NCBI GenBank assembly: GCA_946480555.1
Contig: CAMLLE010000266.1
Location: forward strand, 1-5,311
Source of the DNA: an uncultured Verrucomicrobia subdivision 3 bacterium
GTDB lineage: Bacteria > Verrucomicrobiota > Verrucomicrobiae > Limisphaerales > CAMLLE01
Length of the DNA: 5,311 nt
Direction of reading: 5' to 3'
The position numbers were made by a program, and so were the translations under genes. The notes under the pieces were generated by a model. That model was not told the DNA's origin, did no database searches, and saw only the letters and a program-made list of their open reading frames with translations. Below, piece by piece: positions 1-5,291 of this stretch; the first letter of the stretch is position 1; each line of letters starts with the position of its first letter.

Positions 1-152
1 TGAAACAGGTATTCGCCCTTGTCGAGGGATTTGAGTGAGGTCACGACGGCGATGTTCGCGAGATCGGCGGGAGGCAGCCCGGCAAAGAGCTGGCATCCGC
101 GCAGGGTGTTGCTGATCGCGACGGTTTTCAGTTCGGAGATGGAGTTCGGCAT
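1..152 (-). CDS. Crp/Fnr-family regulator, N-terminal fragment (runs off left edge)
   Basis: Only the first 50 codons are visible, starting at ATG 152-150 and reading leftwards off the window. The peptide contains LFAGLPPADLANIA (about residues 22-35) and then LDKGEYLF (about residues 43-50). This is the usual opening of a cyclic-nucleotide-binding (cNMP) domain: a short N-terminal helix, 'LF.GL...L..IA', then the first beta strand ending in 'KGE.LF'. The effector-binding core and any C-terminal helix-turn-helix lie outside the window, so a Crp/Fnr transcription factor is the likeliest call, but another protein with an N-terminal cNMP domain (a channel, kinase or patatin fusion) cannot be excluded. 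No convincing Shine-Dalgarno precedes the ATG. It lies 179 nt downstream of gpsA on the same strand. I saw neither a clear terminator nor a convincing promoter in that gap, so co-transcription is undecided. Confidence 0.72.
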   Translation of the reverse strand, partial: MPNSISELKTVAISNTLRGCQLFAGLPPADLANIAVVTSLKSLDKGEYLF

Positions 153-331
153 GATTCAGGACCGCGATGCTAAAAAGGCGTTGAAGTCTTGTACGCTCTG
201 AAGAAGCCATTCGCAACTGTGCAAATGGGGAAGACCGAAAAGCTATCGGGCAATTGGAACCCTTCCCGCCCCGCGAGGTCCGCGCTGCTCATCAACCGCC
301 GCGGCAACCTTTGCGCCTTCTTTACGTCCGC

Positions 332-1309
332 CTAATCTTCAGCCTTGAAAGCGCGGGAGATCAATTCACGCACGGCTTGCTTGGGCTCCTTGCCTTCGTA
401 GAGCAGCGCGTAAACTTCATCAATGATGGGCGTGGGGACGTTTTTGTCGCGCGCCAGACGATGCGCAGAACGGGCGGTGGGATAACCTTCCGCCAGTTTG
501 GGATGGGAAGCTTGAATCGCTGCCATGGTTTCGCCGCGGCCAAGGCGTTCGCCCAAATCGCGATTACGGCTTTGTCGGGAAAAACAAGTCAGCATCAGAT
601 CGCCAAGGCCGCTGAGGCCAGCGAAGGTTTCCGGCTGCGCGCCGCAAGCCACACCGAGCCGGCGCATTTCTGAAAGCGCACGCGTCACCAAACCGGCTTT
701 TGTGTTATCGCCGTAGCCCAAGCCGTCACTCACACCGGCAGCGATCGCGATGACGTTCTTCAATGCGCCGCCGTATTCCACGCCGAGCACGTCGGTGCTG
801 CGATAAATGCGAAATTCGGGTCGATGAAACAAACCTTGCACAGTGCGCGCAGTGCCGTCGCTTTCACAGGCGCATACCACAGTGGTCGGAATGCCGAGTG
901 CGACTTCACGCGCAAAGGTGGGACCTGACAGGGCCACGACGCGATCGGCGGAAGCGTGTTCGCGCAAAATGCGGCTCATGGTTTCGCCGGTCTCGAATTC
1001 GATGCCTTTGGTGACACTGACGAAAATGGCGGGATACGGTTTGAGCCGCGTGGCCACGTCGCGAAATGCCTGTGACGGAATCGCGAGCACGACGCACTCA
1101 CGGCCAGCCACGGCTTTCGCGAAATCTGGTTCCGTTTTCCAGTCCGTGGGCAGCGGCACTCCCGGCAGATACTTTTCATTGCGGCCTTGCTGCACTTCCG
1201 TGAGCGACTGGGCGTTGATGTCCCAAAGCGTGACCGCATTTCCGTTTTCCTGAAGCACCTTGGCGAGCGCGGTGCCCCAGGCGCCGGCGCCCAAAACAGC
1301 AATTCTCAT
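332..1309 (-). CDS. gpsA: NAD(P)-dependent glycerol-3-phosphate dehydrogenase
   Basis: GpsA reduces dihydroxyacetone phosphate to sn-glycerol 3-phosphate in the cytosol, providing the backbone of phospholipids. The 325-residue product is close to the family norm (E. coli 339). The N-terminal Rossmann domain opens with GAGAWGTALA (residues 7-16, GxGxxG). It continues with NEKYLPG (44-50), AIPSQAFRDV (76-85), TKGIE (100-104) and SGPTFAREVA (128-137). The C-terminal all-alpha domain has the catalytic lysine in GGALKN (Lys184), GDNTKAG (200-206), a glycine-rich segment GLSGLGDLMLTC, and SRNR, which binds the phosphate/cofactor in characterised relatives. I chose ATG 1309 because it gives the canonical MRIAVLGAG start and has a strong Shine-Dalgarno 7 nt upstream; the frame stays open upstream inside plsY but that part is not GpsA-like. 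The start overlaps the plsY stop (ATGA), implying translational coupling. No key residue appears to be missing. Confidence 0.97.
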   Translation of the reverse strand: MRIAVLGAGAWGTALAKVLQENGNAVTLWDINAQSLTEVQQGRNEKYLPGVPLPTDWKTEPDFAKAVAGRECVVLAIPSQAFRDVATRLKPYPAIFVSVTKGIEFETGETMSRILREHASADRVVALSGPTFAREVALGIPTTVVCACESDGTARTVQGLFHRPEFRIYRSTDVLGVEYGGALKNVIAIAAGVSDGLGYGDNTKAGLVTRALSEMRRLGVACGAQPETFAGLSGLGDLMLTCFSRQSRNRDLGERLGRGETMAAIQASHPKLAEGYPTARSAHRLARDKNVPTPIIDEVYALLYEGKEPKQAVRELISRAFKAED

Positions 1310-1950
1310 TTCACAGCCTCCGCAGTTTGGGCGCGCTGACCGATGCGATTCTCTGTGCCGTTCATGAGCCGTTGGATGTTCTTCTTGTGTTTGAAAATCG
1401 CAAGTGCGCCGAGCGCCGTGGTGACGATGCCAAGGAATGCGCTGTCCTTGGTGAACCAGACCGCAGCCGGCAGAGCGATCGCTGCAGCGATGGATGCGAC
1501 AGAAACGTAGCGCGTAATGAGCGCGAAAACGATCCAGGCGGCGAGCGCAATGGAAACGGCCAACGGCGCGAGCGCGAAGTAAACCCCAGCCGTGGTCGCA
1601 ATGCCCTTTCCACCCTTGAACTTCAACCAGCAGGTGTAGTTGTGGCCGAGCACGGCGCAAATGCCGGCAACGATGCTCAAGGTGGCGATCTCCGTTTGAG
1701 GAATTTCCAGAAAGCCATTGAGCACGGGAACGACCCACGCCGCTGCCGCGTAACCTTTCAATCCATCCACCAGCAGCACAAAGGTTCCGGCCGGTTTGCC
1801 AAGTACGCGGAAGGCATTTGTTGCGCCAATGTTGCCGCTGCCGACGTTGCGGATATCGATGCCCTTCGCCTTCGCCGCGAGGTAACCGGTCGGAATGGAT
1901 CCGATCAGGTAAGCCGCGATGGCGACGACGATGTAGTTCAAAACTGGCAC
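1306..1950 (-). CDS. plsY: Glycerol-3-phosphate acyltransferase PlsY (acyl-phosphate dependent)
   Basis: PlsY is an integral inner-membrane enzyme that transfers an acyl group from acyl-phosphate (made by PlsX) to sn-glycerol 3-phosphate, giving lysophosphatidic acid. The 214-residue protein (E. coli 205) shows the three family signatures: GSIPTGYLAAK (residues 17-27) with GSGNIGATNAFRVLG (37-51); DGLKG (62-66); and LGHNYTCWLKFKGGKGIAT (101-119). A positively charged FKHKKNIQRLMNGTE segment lies near the C-terminus. Hydrophobic stretches around residues 4-25, 54-77, 88-105, 121-147 and 150-185 fit the multi-pass topology. The start is GTG at 1950: an in-frame stop lies at 1983-1981 and no ATG occurs between, so GTG is the only ordinary choice and gives the expected N-terminus. 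Its Shine-Dalgarno is weak. The stop overlaps the gpsA start; the gpsA product is the PlsY substrate. No plsX is present in the window. Confidence 0.95.
   Translation of the reverse strand: MPVLNYIVVAIAAYLIGSIPTGYLAAKAKGIDIRNVGSGNIGATNAFRVLGKPAGTFVLLVDGLKGYAAAAWVVPVLNGFLEIPQTEIATLSIVAGICAVLGHNYTCWLKFKGGKGIATTAGVYFALAPLAVSIALAAWIVFALITRYVSVASIAAAIALPAAVWFTKDSAFLGIVTTALGALAIFKHKKNIQRLMNGTENRIGQRAQTAEAVK
1317..1321 (-). promoter_or_regulatory. Shine-Dalgarno of gpsA inside the end of plsY
   Basis: On the minus strand this reads GGAGG with 7 nt to the gpsA ATG at 1309. It lies within the last codons of plsY and supports both the chosen gpsA start and efficient re-initiation at the ATGA overlap (1309-1306). 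Confidence 0.8.
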
Positions 1951-2304
1951 GGGCGTAACTCTATGAATCTGCGTCGCGGTTCAAAGTCCAAAATGCGGCC
2001 GAAGGGATCAAAGGCGTTTCGCGCCGGGGTTGAATTGGATTGCCTCACGCGGAGGGCGCGAAGGGCGCGAAGTTTTGGAGGAGGTTTCTTCAAGGAATGA
2101 AGTCAGCGACTGGCTGAGGTTTGAATTCAGTTTGCGAATAGAGACAGCCTCCTCGTTCGCGTTGCTGGCCTTTGCGTCCTTCGCGTCCTTCGCGTGAGGC
2201 GATTCAATTGTCAGGCCCATGCCCAAAAAATTCATTCGTGCCAGCTGCCGTGCGTTGGCAATATGCGCGCGCGTTTGCGCGAACTGCGCGGCGCTTTCAC
2301 GAAA
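1951..2304. other. Divergent intergenic region between plsY and the oxidoreductase gene
   Basis: This 354-nt region has to carry the start signals for both transcription units. Its middle is taken up by the inverted repeat at 2033-2209, listed separately. On the plsY side the only promoter-like string I found is minus-strand TTGGAC (1992-1987) and TTCATA (1967-1962) with a 19-nt gap; it is weak and would leave a leader of only a few nucleotides. On the oxidoreductase side (2211-2304) there is a short A-rich run followed by GC-rich sequence with repeated GCGC, and no promoter I would defend. No convincing gene is present: the open frames crossing it owe their sequence to the repeat arms. Confidence 0.7.
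2033..2209. repeat. Long inverted repeat with 40-bp arms and a structured-looking centre
   Basis: Arm 1 (2033-2072) pairs with arm 2 (2170-2209) over 40 positions without a gap. I count 34 Watson-Crick pairs; the other six are all G opposite T on the plus strand, so a plus-strand RNA could pair throughout with six G-U wobbles. The core of each arm is a 9-nt unit of the type TTCGCGTCC (arm 2 has near-tandem copies), flanked by GCCTCACGCG and an AATTG end. A second stem is possible inside: 2078-2086 with 2146-2154. Three small hairpins fit in the tip: 2088-2092/2098-2102, 2104-2107/2113-2116 and 2125-2128/2136-2139. Translated arms read 'AKDAKDAK' on the minus strand and 'RPSRPSREAIQ' on the plus strand, a family of dispersed repeats I recall from environmental Gram-negatives. 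It could be a non-autonomous mobile repeat, an mRNA leader structure or both; pairing is visible, function is not. Confidence 0.85.
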
Positions 2305-3342
2305 ATGTCATTGATCAAAGTCGCCGTTCTCGGCACCGGATCGCTCGGCAAGGAGCACGCCCGCATCTATTCGGAGCTTTCCGCCGCGGGCAAGGTTGAG
2401 TTCACCGGGTTGTTCGACGCAAATGCCGAAACCGCCCAGCGCGTCGCCGCCAAGCACAACGCGCGCGTCTTCCAATCCGTGGCTGAAGCCGCCGCGGCCA
2501 GCGACGCGTTGAACATCGTCACGCCCACGACGACGCACTTCGAAATCGCGCGCGAACTGCTGAACGCCGGAAAGCATGTGCTGGTGGAGAAACCAATGAC
2601 CGACAACACGGCGCAGGCCGGAGAATTGGTCCAGCTCGCTCAGGAAAAGAACTGCGTGCTGCAAGTCGGCCACGTCGAACGGTTCAATCCCGTTTTCAAT
2701 TACCTGCAATCGGTGGCGACCTCGCCGCGCTTCATCGAAACGCACCGCTTATCGCCGTACCCGGCGCGCTCGACGGACATTGGCGTGGTGCTGGATTTGA
2801 TGATTCACGATCTGGACGTGGTGCTGGCCTTTGTGAAGTCGCCGGTGACGAATGTGGACGCGGTGGGAATTCCGGTGTTGAGCAAATCGGAAGACATCGC
2901 CAACGCGCGGCTGCGGTTCGAAAATGGCTGTGTCGCGAACGTAACGGTAAGCCGCGTCAGCCCGGAGCGGATGAGGAAGATCCGCGTCTTCAGCGGCGGT
3001 GACATAGCGAGTTACATCTCGCTCGATTATCGCGCGCAGGAAGGATTCATCTATCGCATCGCACGCGACGGTGAGGAGGAAAGTTCCATTCTCAAGAAGC
3101 TGCTCGCGGCGAAGCTGGGCGTGGGCAAGGACTCGGCGATTGTCAGCGAATTCGGCGGGAAGCGAATCGTTCGCGAGCCGGTTCCGATCACGAAAGATGA
3201 ACCGCTGAAGCTGGAACTGGAACATTTCGTGAACTGCGTGCGCGAGAAGCAGACGCCGCTCGTCAGTGGCGCTTCCGCCAAACAGGCGTTGGATCTGGCA
3301 TTCGAAATCACCCGCCAAATCCAGGCGCAGAAATATCCGTAG
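2305..3342 (+). CDS. Gfo/Idh/MocA-family NAD(P)-dependent oxidoreductase, lipid A-locus type
   Basis: The 345-residue protein has the N-terminal Rossmann fold motif AVLGTGSLGKEHA (residues 7-19), an acidic residue ending strand 2 (Asp38, which usually favours NAD), NIVTPTTTHFEIA (70-82), and the family signature EKP (95-97). Its C-terminal substrate domain carries D164-xxx-H168 in DLMIHDLD, the usual catalytic Asp/His spacing. These enzymes oxidise or reduce a sugar hydroxyl. Because lpxB follows, a nucleotide-sugar substrate such as UDP-GlcNAc (as for GnnA, which oxidises the 3-position) is plausible, but no GnnB-like aminotransferase is in the window, so I assign no symbol. ATG 2305 gives the canonical N-terminus; an upstream in-frame ATG at 2263 would add 14 basic residues that do not look like the family. 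No strong Shine-Dalgarno precedes either. The TAG stop is supplied by the GTAG foot of the flanking REP; before the element inserted the protein probably ended with three more residues (Asp-Arg-Glu). Confidence 0.9.
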   Translation: MSLIKVAVLGTGSLGKEHARIYSELSAAGKVEFTGLFDANAETAQRVAAKHNARVFQSVAEAAAASDALNIVTPTTTHFEIARELLNAGKHVLVEKPMTDNTAQAGELVQLAQEKNCVLQVGHVERFNPVFNYLQSVATSPRFIETHRLSPYPARSTDIGVVLDLMIHDLDVVLAFVKSPVTNVDAVGIPVLSKSEDIANARLRFENGCVANVTVSRVSPERMRKIRVFSGGDIASYISLDYRAQEGFIYRIARDGEEESSILKKLLAAKLGVGKDSAIVSEFGGKRIVREPVPITKDEPLKLELEHFVNCVREKQTPLVSGASAKQALDLAFEITRQIQAQKYP

Positions 3343-3366
3343 GAGACGACGTGAGGAGTCTCTGAC
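3336..3366 (+). repeat. REP element, left copy (GTAG foot plus palindrome)
   Basis: GTAG at 3339-3342 is followed directly by a palindrome: GAGAC (3343-3347) pairs with GTCTC (3358-3362) around a 10-nt loop, with a possible outer G-T pair. A conserved tetranucleotide at the foot of a hairpin is the substrate form described for RAYT enzymes. This copy also carries two translation signals: TAG within the GTAG foot stops the oxidoreductase, and GAGGAG in the loop and stem serves as Shine-Dalgarno for the transposase. Confidence 0.88.
3353..3358 (+). promoter_or_regulatory. Shine-Dalgarno of the RAYT gene, located inside the REP
   Basis: GAGGAG lies 9 nt before ATG 3368 and fixes the transposase start. 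Part of it (3358) is in the REP stem and the rest in the loop, so folding of the REP in RNA could change access of the ribosome; that last point is inference. Confidence 0.7.
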
Positions 3367-3367
3367 C

Positions 3368-4015
3368 ATGAATACCACGGGCTCAAAACTTCGCGACCCG
3401 CTCAACCGCGCGTTCAGCCTACCCCGGCTGGCGCGCGAACATTACCAAGGCGATGCGGTGGTGTTTTGGACCCTCACTATATTTGATCGGGCCAAGGGTT
3501 GGTTAAGCGACGCATTCCACCACGAGTTTGTGAACCTGATGCTTCACGCAGCTGCTCGCGAAGGACTCGTCTGTCCGATTTACTGCTTGATGCCGGATCA
3601 CCTGCATTTCATCTGGATGGGATTGAAACGGGATAGCGATCAACTCAACGGGATGGCGTTCCTGCGGACCTATTTGGAACCAGCTCTGGCTCCAGCCAAG
3701 TTCCAGCCACAGGCTCAAGACAGAGTTCTCCGAGAGGAAGATCGCCGGCGAAACGCCTTCGCGAAGATCTGTTTCTATATTGCTGCGAACCCAGCTCGCG
3801 CGGGATTGATTTCAACCGAACAGACCTGGAAGTTCACTGGCACAGTGATCCCCGGTTTTCCGAAGTTGAATCCGTCGGCTGACGATTTCTGGCCGAAGTT
3901 TTGGAGGATTTACGCGAAGCTGAAGGAATCAGACGCCAGCTTGGTGATTCGTCCGCCGCATGTGCCGTCAGCCAGTCAGAGACTCCTCACGTCGTCTCCT
4001 ACGGACCGAGAATGA
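3368..4015 (+). CDS. REP-associated tyrosine transposase (RAYT, Y1/HUH family)
   Basis: Y1-type single-strand DNA endonuclease/transposase related to IS200/IS605 TnpA. RAYTs cleave and join REP sequences and are usually single-copy, domesticated genes. In this 215-residue protein the beta strand VVFWTLTIFDR (31-41) leads to the HUH motif in MPDHLHFIW: His78 and His80, the metal ligands. The nucleophile is predicted to be Tyr137 in FYIAANPARAGLI (136-148), matching the 'Y(I/V)..NP.RAGL' block of RAYTs. The C-terminal ~60 residues are Trp/Phe/Pro rich. ATG 3368 is chosen for its Shine-Dalgarno and because codons upstream are oxidoreductase and REP sequence in another frame. The final residues are encoded by the right REP, and the last three codons plus stop are flanking DNA shared in frame with the ancestral end of the oxidoreductase. 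The TGA overlaps the lpxB ATG. Catalytic residues look intact, so the enzyme may be active. Confidence 0.9.
   Translation: MNTTGSKLRDPLNRAFSLPRLAREHYQGDAVVFWTLTIFDRAKGWLSDAFHHEFVNLMLHAAAREGLVCPIYCLMPDHLHFIWMGLKRDSDQLNGMAFLRTYLEPALAPAKFQPQAQDRVLREEDRRRNAFAKICFYIAANPARAGLISTEQTWKFTGTVIPGFPKLNPSADDFWPKFWRIYAKLKESDASLVIRPPHVPSASQRLLTSSPTDRE
3975..4005 (-). repeat. REP element, right copy (inverted)
   Basis: Exact reverse complement of 3336-3366; the identity stops on both sides at 3335/4006 and 3367/3974. On the plus strand it ends in CTAC (3999-4002). It encodes the C-terminal end of the transposase (SQRLLTSSPT) and, in the lpxB frame upstream of its start, the open peptide SETPHVVSYG. Perfect identity of the two copies suggests recent insertion, or upkeep by the element's enzyme. 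Confidence 0.88.
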
Positions 4016-5205
4016 AACCGATTTCCATCATGATCATCGCCGGGGACCCGAGCGGCGATACGCTGGCGGCGGAACTGGTGGTGGAATTGCGGCGCGAATT
4101 GCTGGGGCACCACGTGGTTTATTCGGGTGACACGCAGCCGCTGCGCACGGGATTGGAACCGCGGTTCTTCGGTGCGGGCGGCGCGCGAATGGAAGCAGCT
4201 GGTGTGGAACTGGCGTTCGATCTGACACAGCATTCGGTCATTGGCCTTTCGGACGTTTTGAGAAACTACTTCAAATTCCGCCGCCTGTTCCATGAATTGC
4301 TGGAGCTGGCCAAGGAGCGTCAACCGGATGTGGTCATTGGCGTCGATTACGGAGGCTTCAATCTGCGGTTCGGGCGCGCGATCCGGAAAATCGCACGGCG
4401 CGGGCCGTTCAAGAACTGGAATCCGAAGCTGGTGCAGTTTGTTTCCCCGCAGGTCTGGGCGTCGCGGGCGGGACGTGCTTACCAGCTCGAAGCCGATTAC
4501 GACCTGTTGCTGAGCATTTTCCCGTTTGAAAAGGACTGGTACGCGCGGCGTGTTCCAAAGCTGCGCGTGGAATTTGTCGGGCATCCGATGGTGGACCGGT
4601 ATCAGAATTTCCAGGTTCCGAGTTCCAAGTTCCAAGCAGAGCCAATGCTCCTGCTATTGCCCGGCAGCCGTCCGGGCGAGTTAAAACGGCATCTGCCCGT
4701 AATGCTGGAGGCCGTGAAGGAAATCCAACACAAGCAACCGGCGTTGCGAAAGTTGATGGTCCTTCCGAACGAATCGCTTTCACAACTGACGAAAGAGCTC
4801 GGCGCACCCGCCGACTTGTCTGTCCAGATCGGCAATCTTCCCGAAGCGTTGTCTCGCGCCACCGCCGCGATCGCTTCCACGGGAACGGTCACGATGGAAT
4901 GCGCGTTGTTCGGCGTGCCGACGGTCACCTTGTATCGCACATCGTGGAGCACGTACCAGATCGGAAAAAGAATCGTGACGGTGAAATCGCTGACGATGCC
5001 CAACCTGCTGGCGGATGAAACCGTTTTTCCAGAGTTCATTCAGGATCATGCAACGCCGAAGAACCTGGCGCTGGCTGTTTTGGATCTGCTGGAAAACCCC
5101 GAACTCCGGCATCGAATTCGAGAACAGCTGAAGAAGGTGGTTTCCCTGCTTGGCTCTCCGGGGGCAACCCGCCGCGCCGCGCGCTCCATTGCCGGCCTCG
5201 TATGA
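4012..5205 (+). CDS. lpxB: Lipid-A-disaccharide synthase
   Basis: LpxB (glycosyltransferase family 19) joins UDP-2,3-diacylglucosamine and lipid X into the beta-1,6-linked disaccharide 1-phosphate of lipid A, at the cytoplasmic face of the inner membrane. The 397-residue protein (E. coli 382) shows AGDPSGD (10-16, E. coli AGEASGD), FFGAGGARMEAAG (from about 52), VIGLSDVL, DVVIGVDYGGFNLR (106-119), FVSPQVWA (143-150), VGHPMVD (189-195), LLLPGSRPGE (214-223) and the donor-binding ASTGTVTMECALFGVPTV (from 288). ATG 4012 gives the canonical N-terminus; the frame is open upstream through the right REP but that is not LpxB sequence. The Shine-Dalgarno is weak, and the ATGA overlap with the transposase stop suggests translation is coupled to whatever frame ends there. 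The linker between the two Rossmann-like halves (about 196-211) is encoded partly by a tandem 7-bp repeat. A short AT-rich stretch follows with no visible terminator. Confidence 0.96.
   Translation: MKPISIMIIAGDPSGDTLAAELVVELRRELLGHHVVYSGDTQPLRTGLEPRFFGAGGARMEAAGVELAFDLTQHSVIGLSDVLRNYFKFRRLFHELLELAKERQPDVVIGVDYGGFNLRFGRAIRKIARRGPFKNWNPKLVQFVSPQVWASRAGRAYQLEADYDLLLSIFPFEKDWYARRVPKLRVEFVGHPMVDRYQNFQVPSSKFQAEPMLLLLPGSRPGELKRHLPVMLEAVKEIQHKQPALRKLMVLPNESLSQLTKELGAPADLSVQIGNLPEALSRATAAIASTGTVTMECALFGVPTVTLYRTSWSTYQIGKRIVTVKSLTMPNLLADETVFPEFIQDHATPKNLALAVLDLLENPELRHRIREQLKKVVSLLGSPGATRRAARSIAGLV
4608..4635 (+). repeat. Four tandem 7-bp units inside lpxB
   Basis: Units are TTTCCAG, GTTCCGA, GTTCCAA and GTTCCAA. 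They encode roughly residues 200-208 (FQVPSSKFQ) between VGHPMVD and the LLLPGSR motif. On the opposite strand they read as 'NLELGTWN'-like peptides, a repeat type I recall as dispersed in some genomes. The inter-domain linker of LpxB is variable, which would tolerate such an expansion. Confidence 0.7.
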
Positions 5206-5257
5206 ACCAACGATTCCAAAAACCCCAAAAATGCATACTGTTTCCCCACAAAAGGGC

Positions 5258-5291
5258 TTGACCCTCAGCTCCGGCTTATTAATTTTTAAAC
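5258..5291 (+). promoter_or_regulatory. Possible promoter in the AT-rich tail
   Basis: The 106 nt after lpxB hold no gene and no hairpin terminator. Composition shifts sharply to AT-rich from about 5276. TTGACC (5258-5263) resembles a -35 box, but the matching -10 is poor: TAATTT (5280-5285) at 16 nt agrees at only three positions. It may serve a gene beyond the right edge. Confidence 0.25.

Larger units (their letters stand above)
3336..4005 (+). mobile_element. REPtron: RAYT transposase gene flanked by inverted REP copies
   Basis: A single-gene unit bounded by a perfect 31-bp inverted repeat, 3336-3366 against 3975-4005. The inferred mobile segment is 3339-4002 (664 bp), beginning GTAG and ending CTAC; the outer three bases on each side (TCC and GGA) look like the two halves of the target rather than part of the element. 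There is no target-site duplication, as expected for Y1/HUH single-strand transposition (IS200/IS605 and RAYT chemistry). It lies between the oxidoreductase and lpxB and leaves both frames intact. Known REPtrons consist of a RAYT gene plus REP and inverted REP, and the RAYT acts on REP sequences genome-wide. I could not see another REP copy in the window. Confidence 0.88.

Noticed and set aside
254..673. Plus-strand open frame opposite the gpsA 3' end
   Set aside because: It is mostly antisense to conserved GpsA sequence, and no domain or ribosome site supports it.
1310..1738. Upstream extension of the gpsA frame to an ATG at 1738
   Set aside because: It is the out-of-frame reading of plsY, is rich in Arg, His and Cys, and lacks GpsA similarity; ATG 1309 has the Rossmann motif start and a Shine-Dalgarno.
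1327..2100. Long plus-strand open frame of 257 codons
   Set aside because: It is antisense to plsY, which has full family motifs. The translation is Arg/Asp/Gly rich with no recognisable domain, typical of a GC-rich shadow.
2008..2235. Minus-strand small open frame with an AKDAKDAK peptide
   Set aside because: Its sequence is produced by the inverted repeat arms, and the same peptides appear from the opposite strand. It is a repeat signature rather than a protein gene.
2194..2304. Longer N-terminus for the oxidoreductase (ATG 2194 or 2263)
   Set aside because: Family proteins begin close to the first Rossmann strand, as with ATG 2305. The extra residues are unlike the family, and the 2194 start lies in a repeat arm. 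ATG 2263 cannot be fully excluded, as neither start has a good ribosome site.
3336..4005. CRISPR or IS605-type accessory gene (tnpB, RNA guide)
   Set aside because: There is only one repeat pair, no spacers and no TnpB-like reading frame; all the space between the REP copies is taken by the transposase.
3901..4011. Longer N-terminus for LpxB
   Set aside because: The extension is transposase sequence in another frame plus the REP; the canonical LpxB start is at 4012.
5206..5257. Rho-independent terminator after lpxB
   Set aside because: There are A-rich and C-rich runs but no inverted repeat followed by a T tract on the plus strand.
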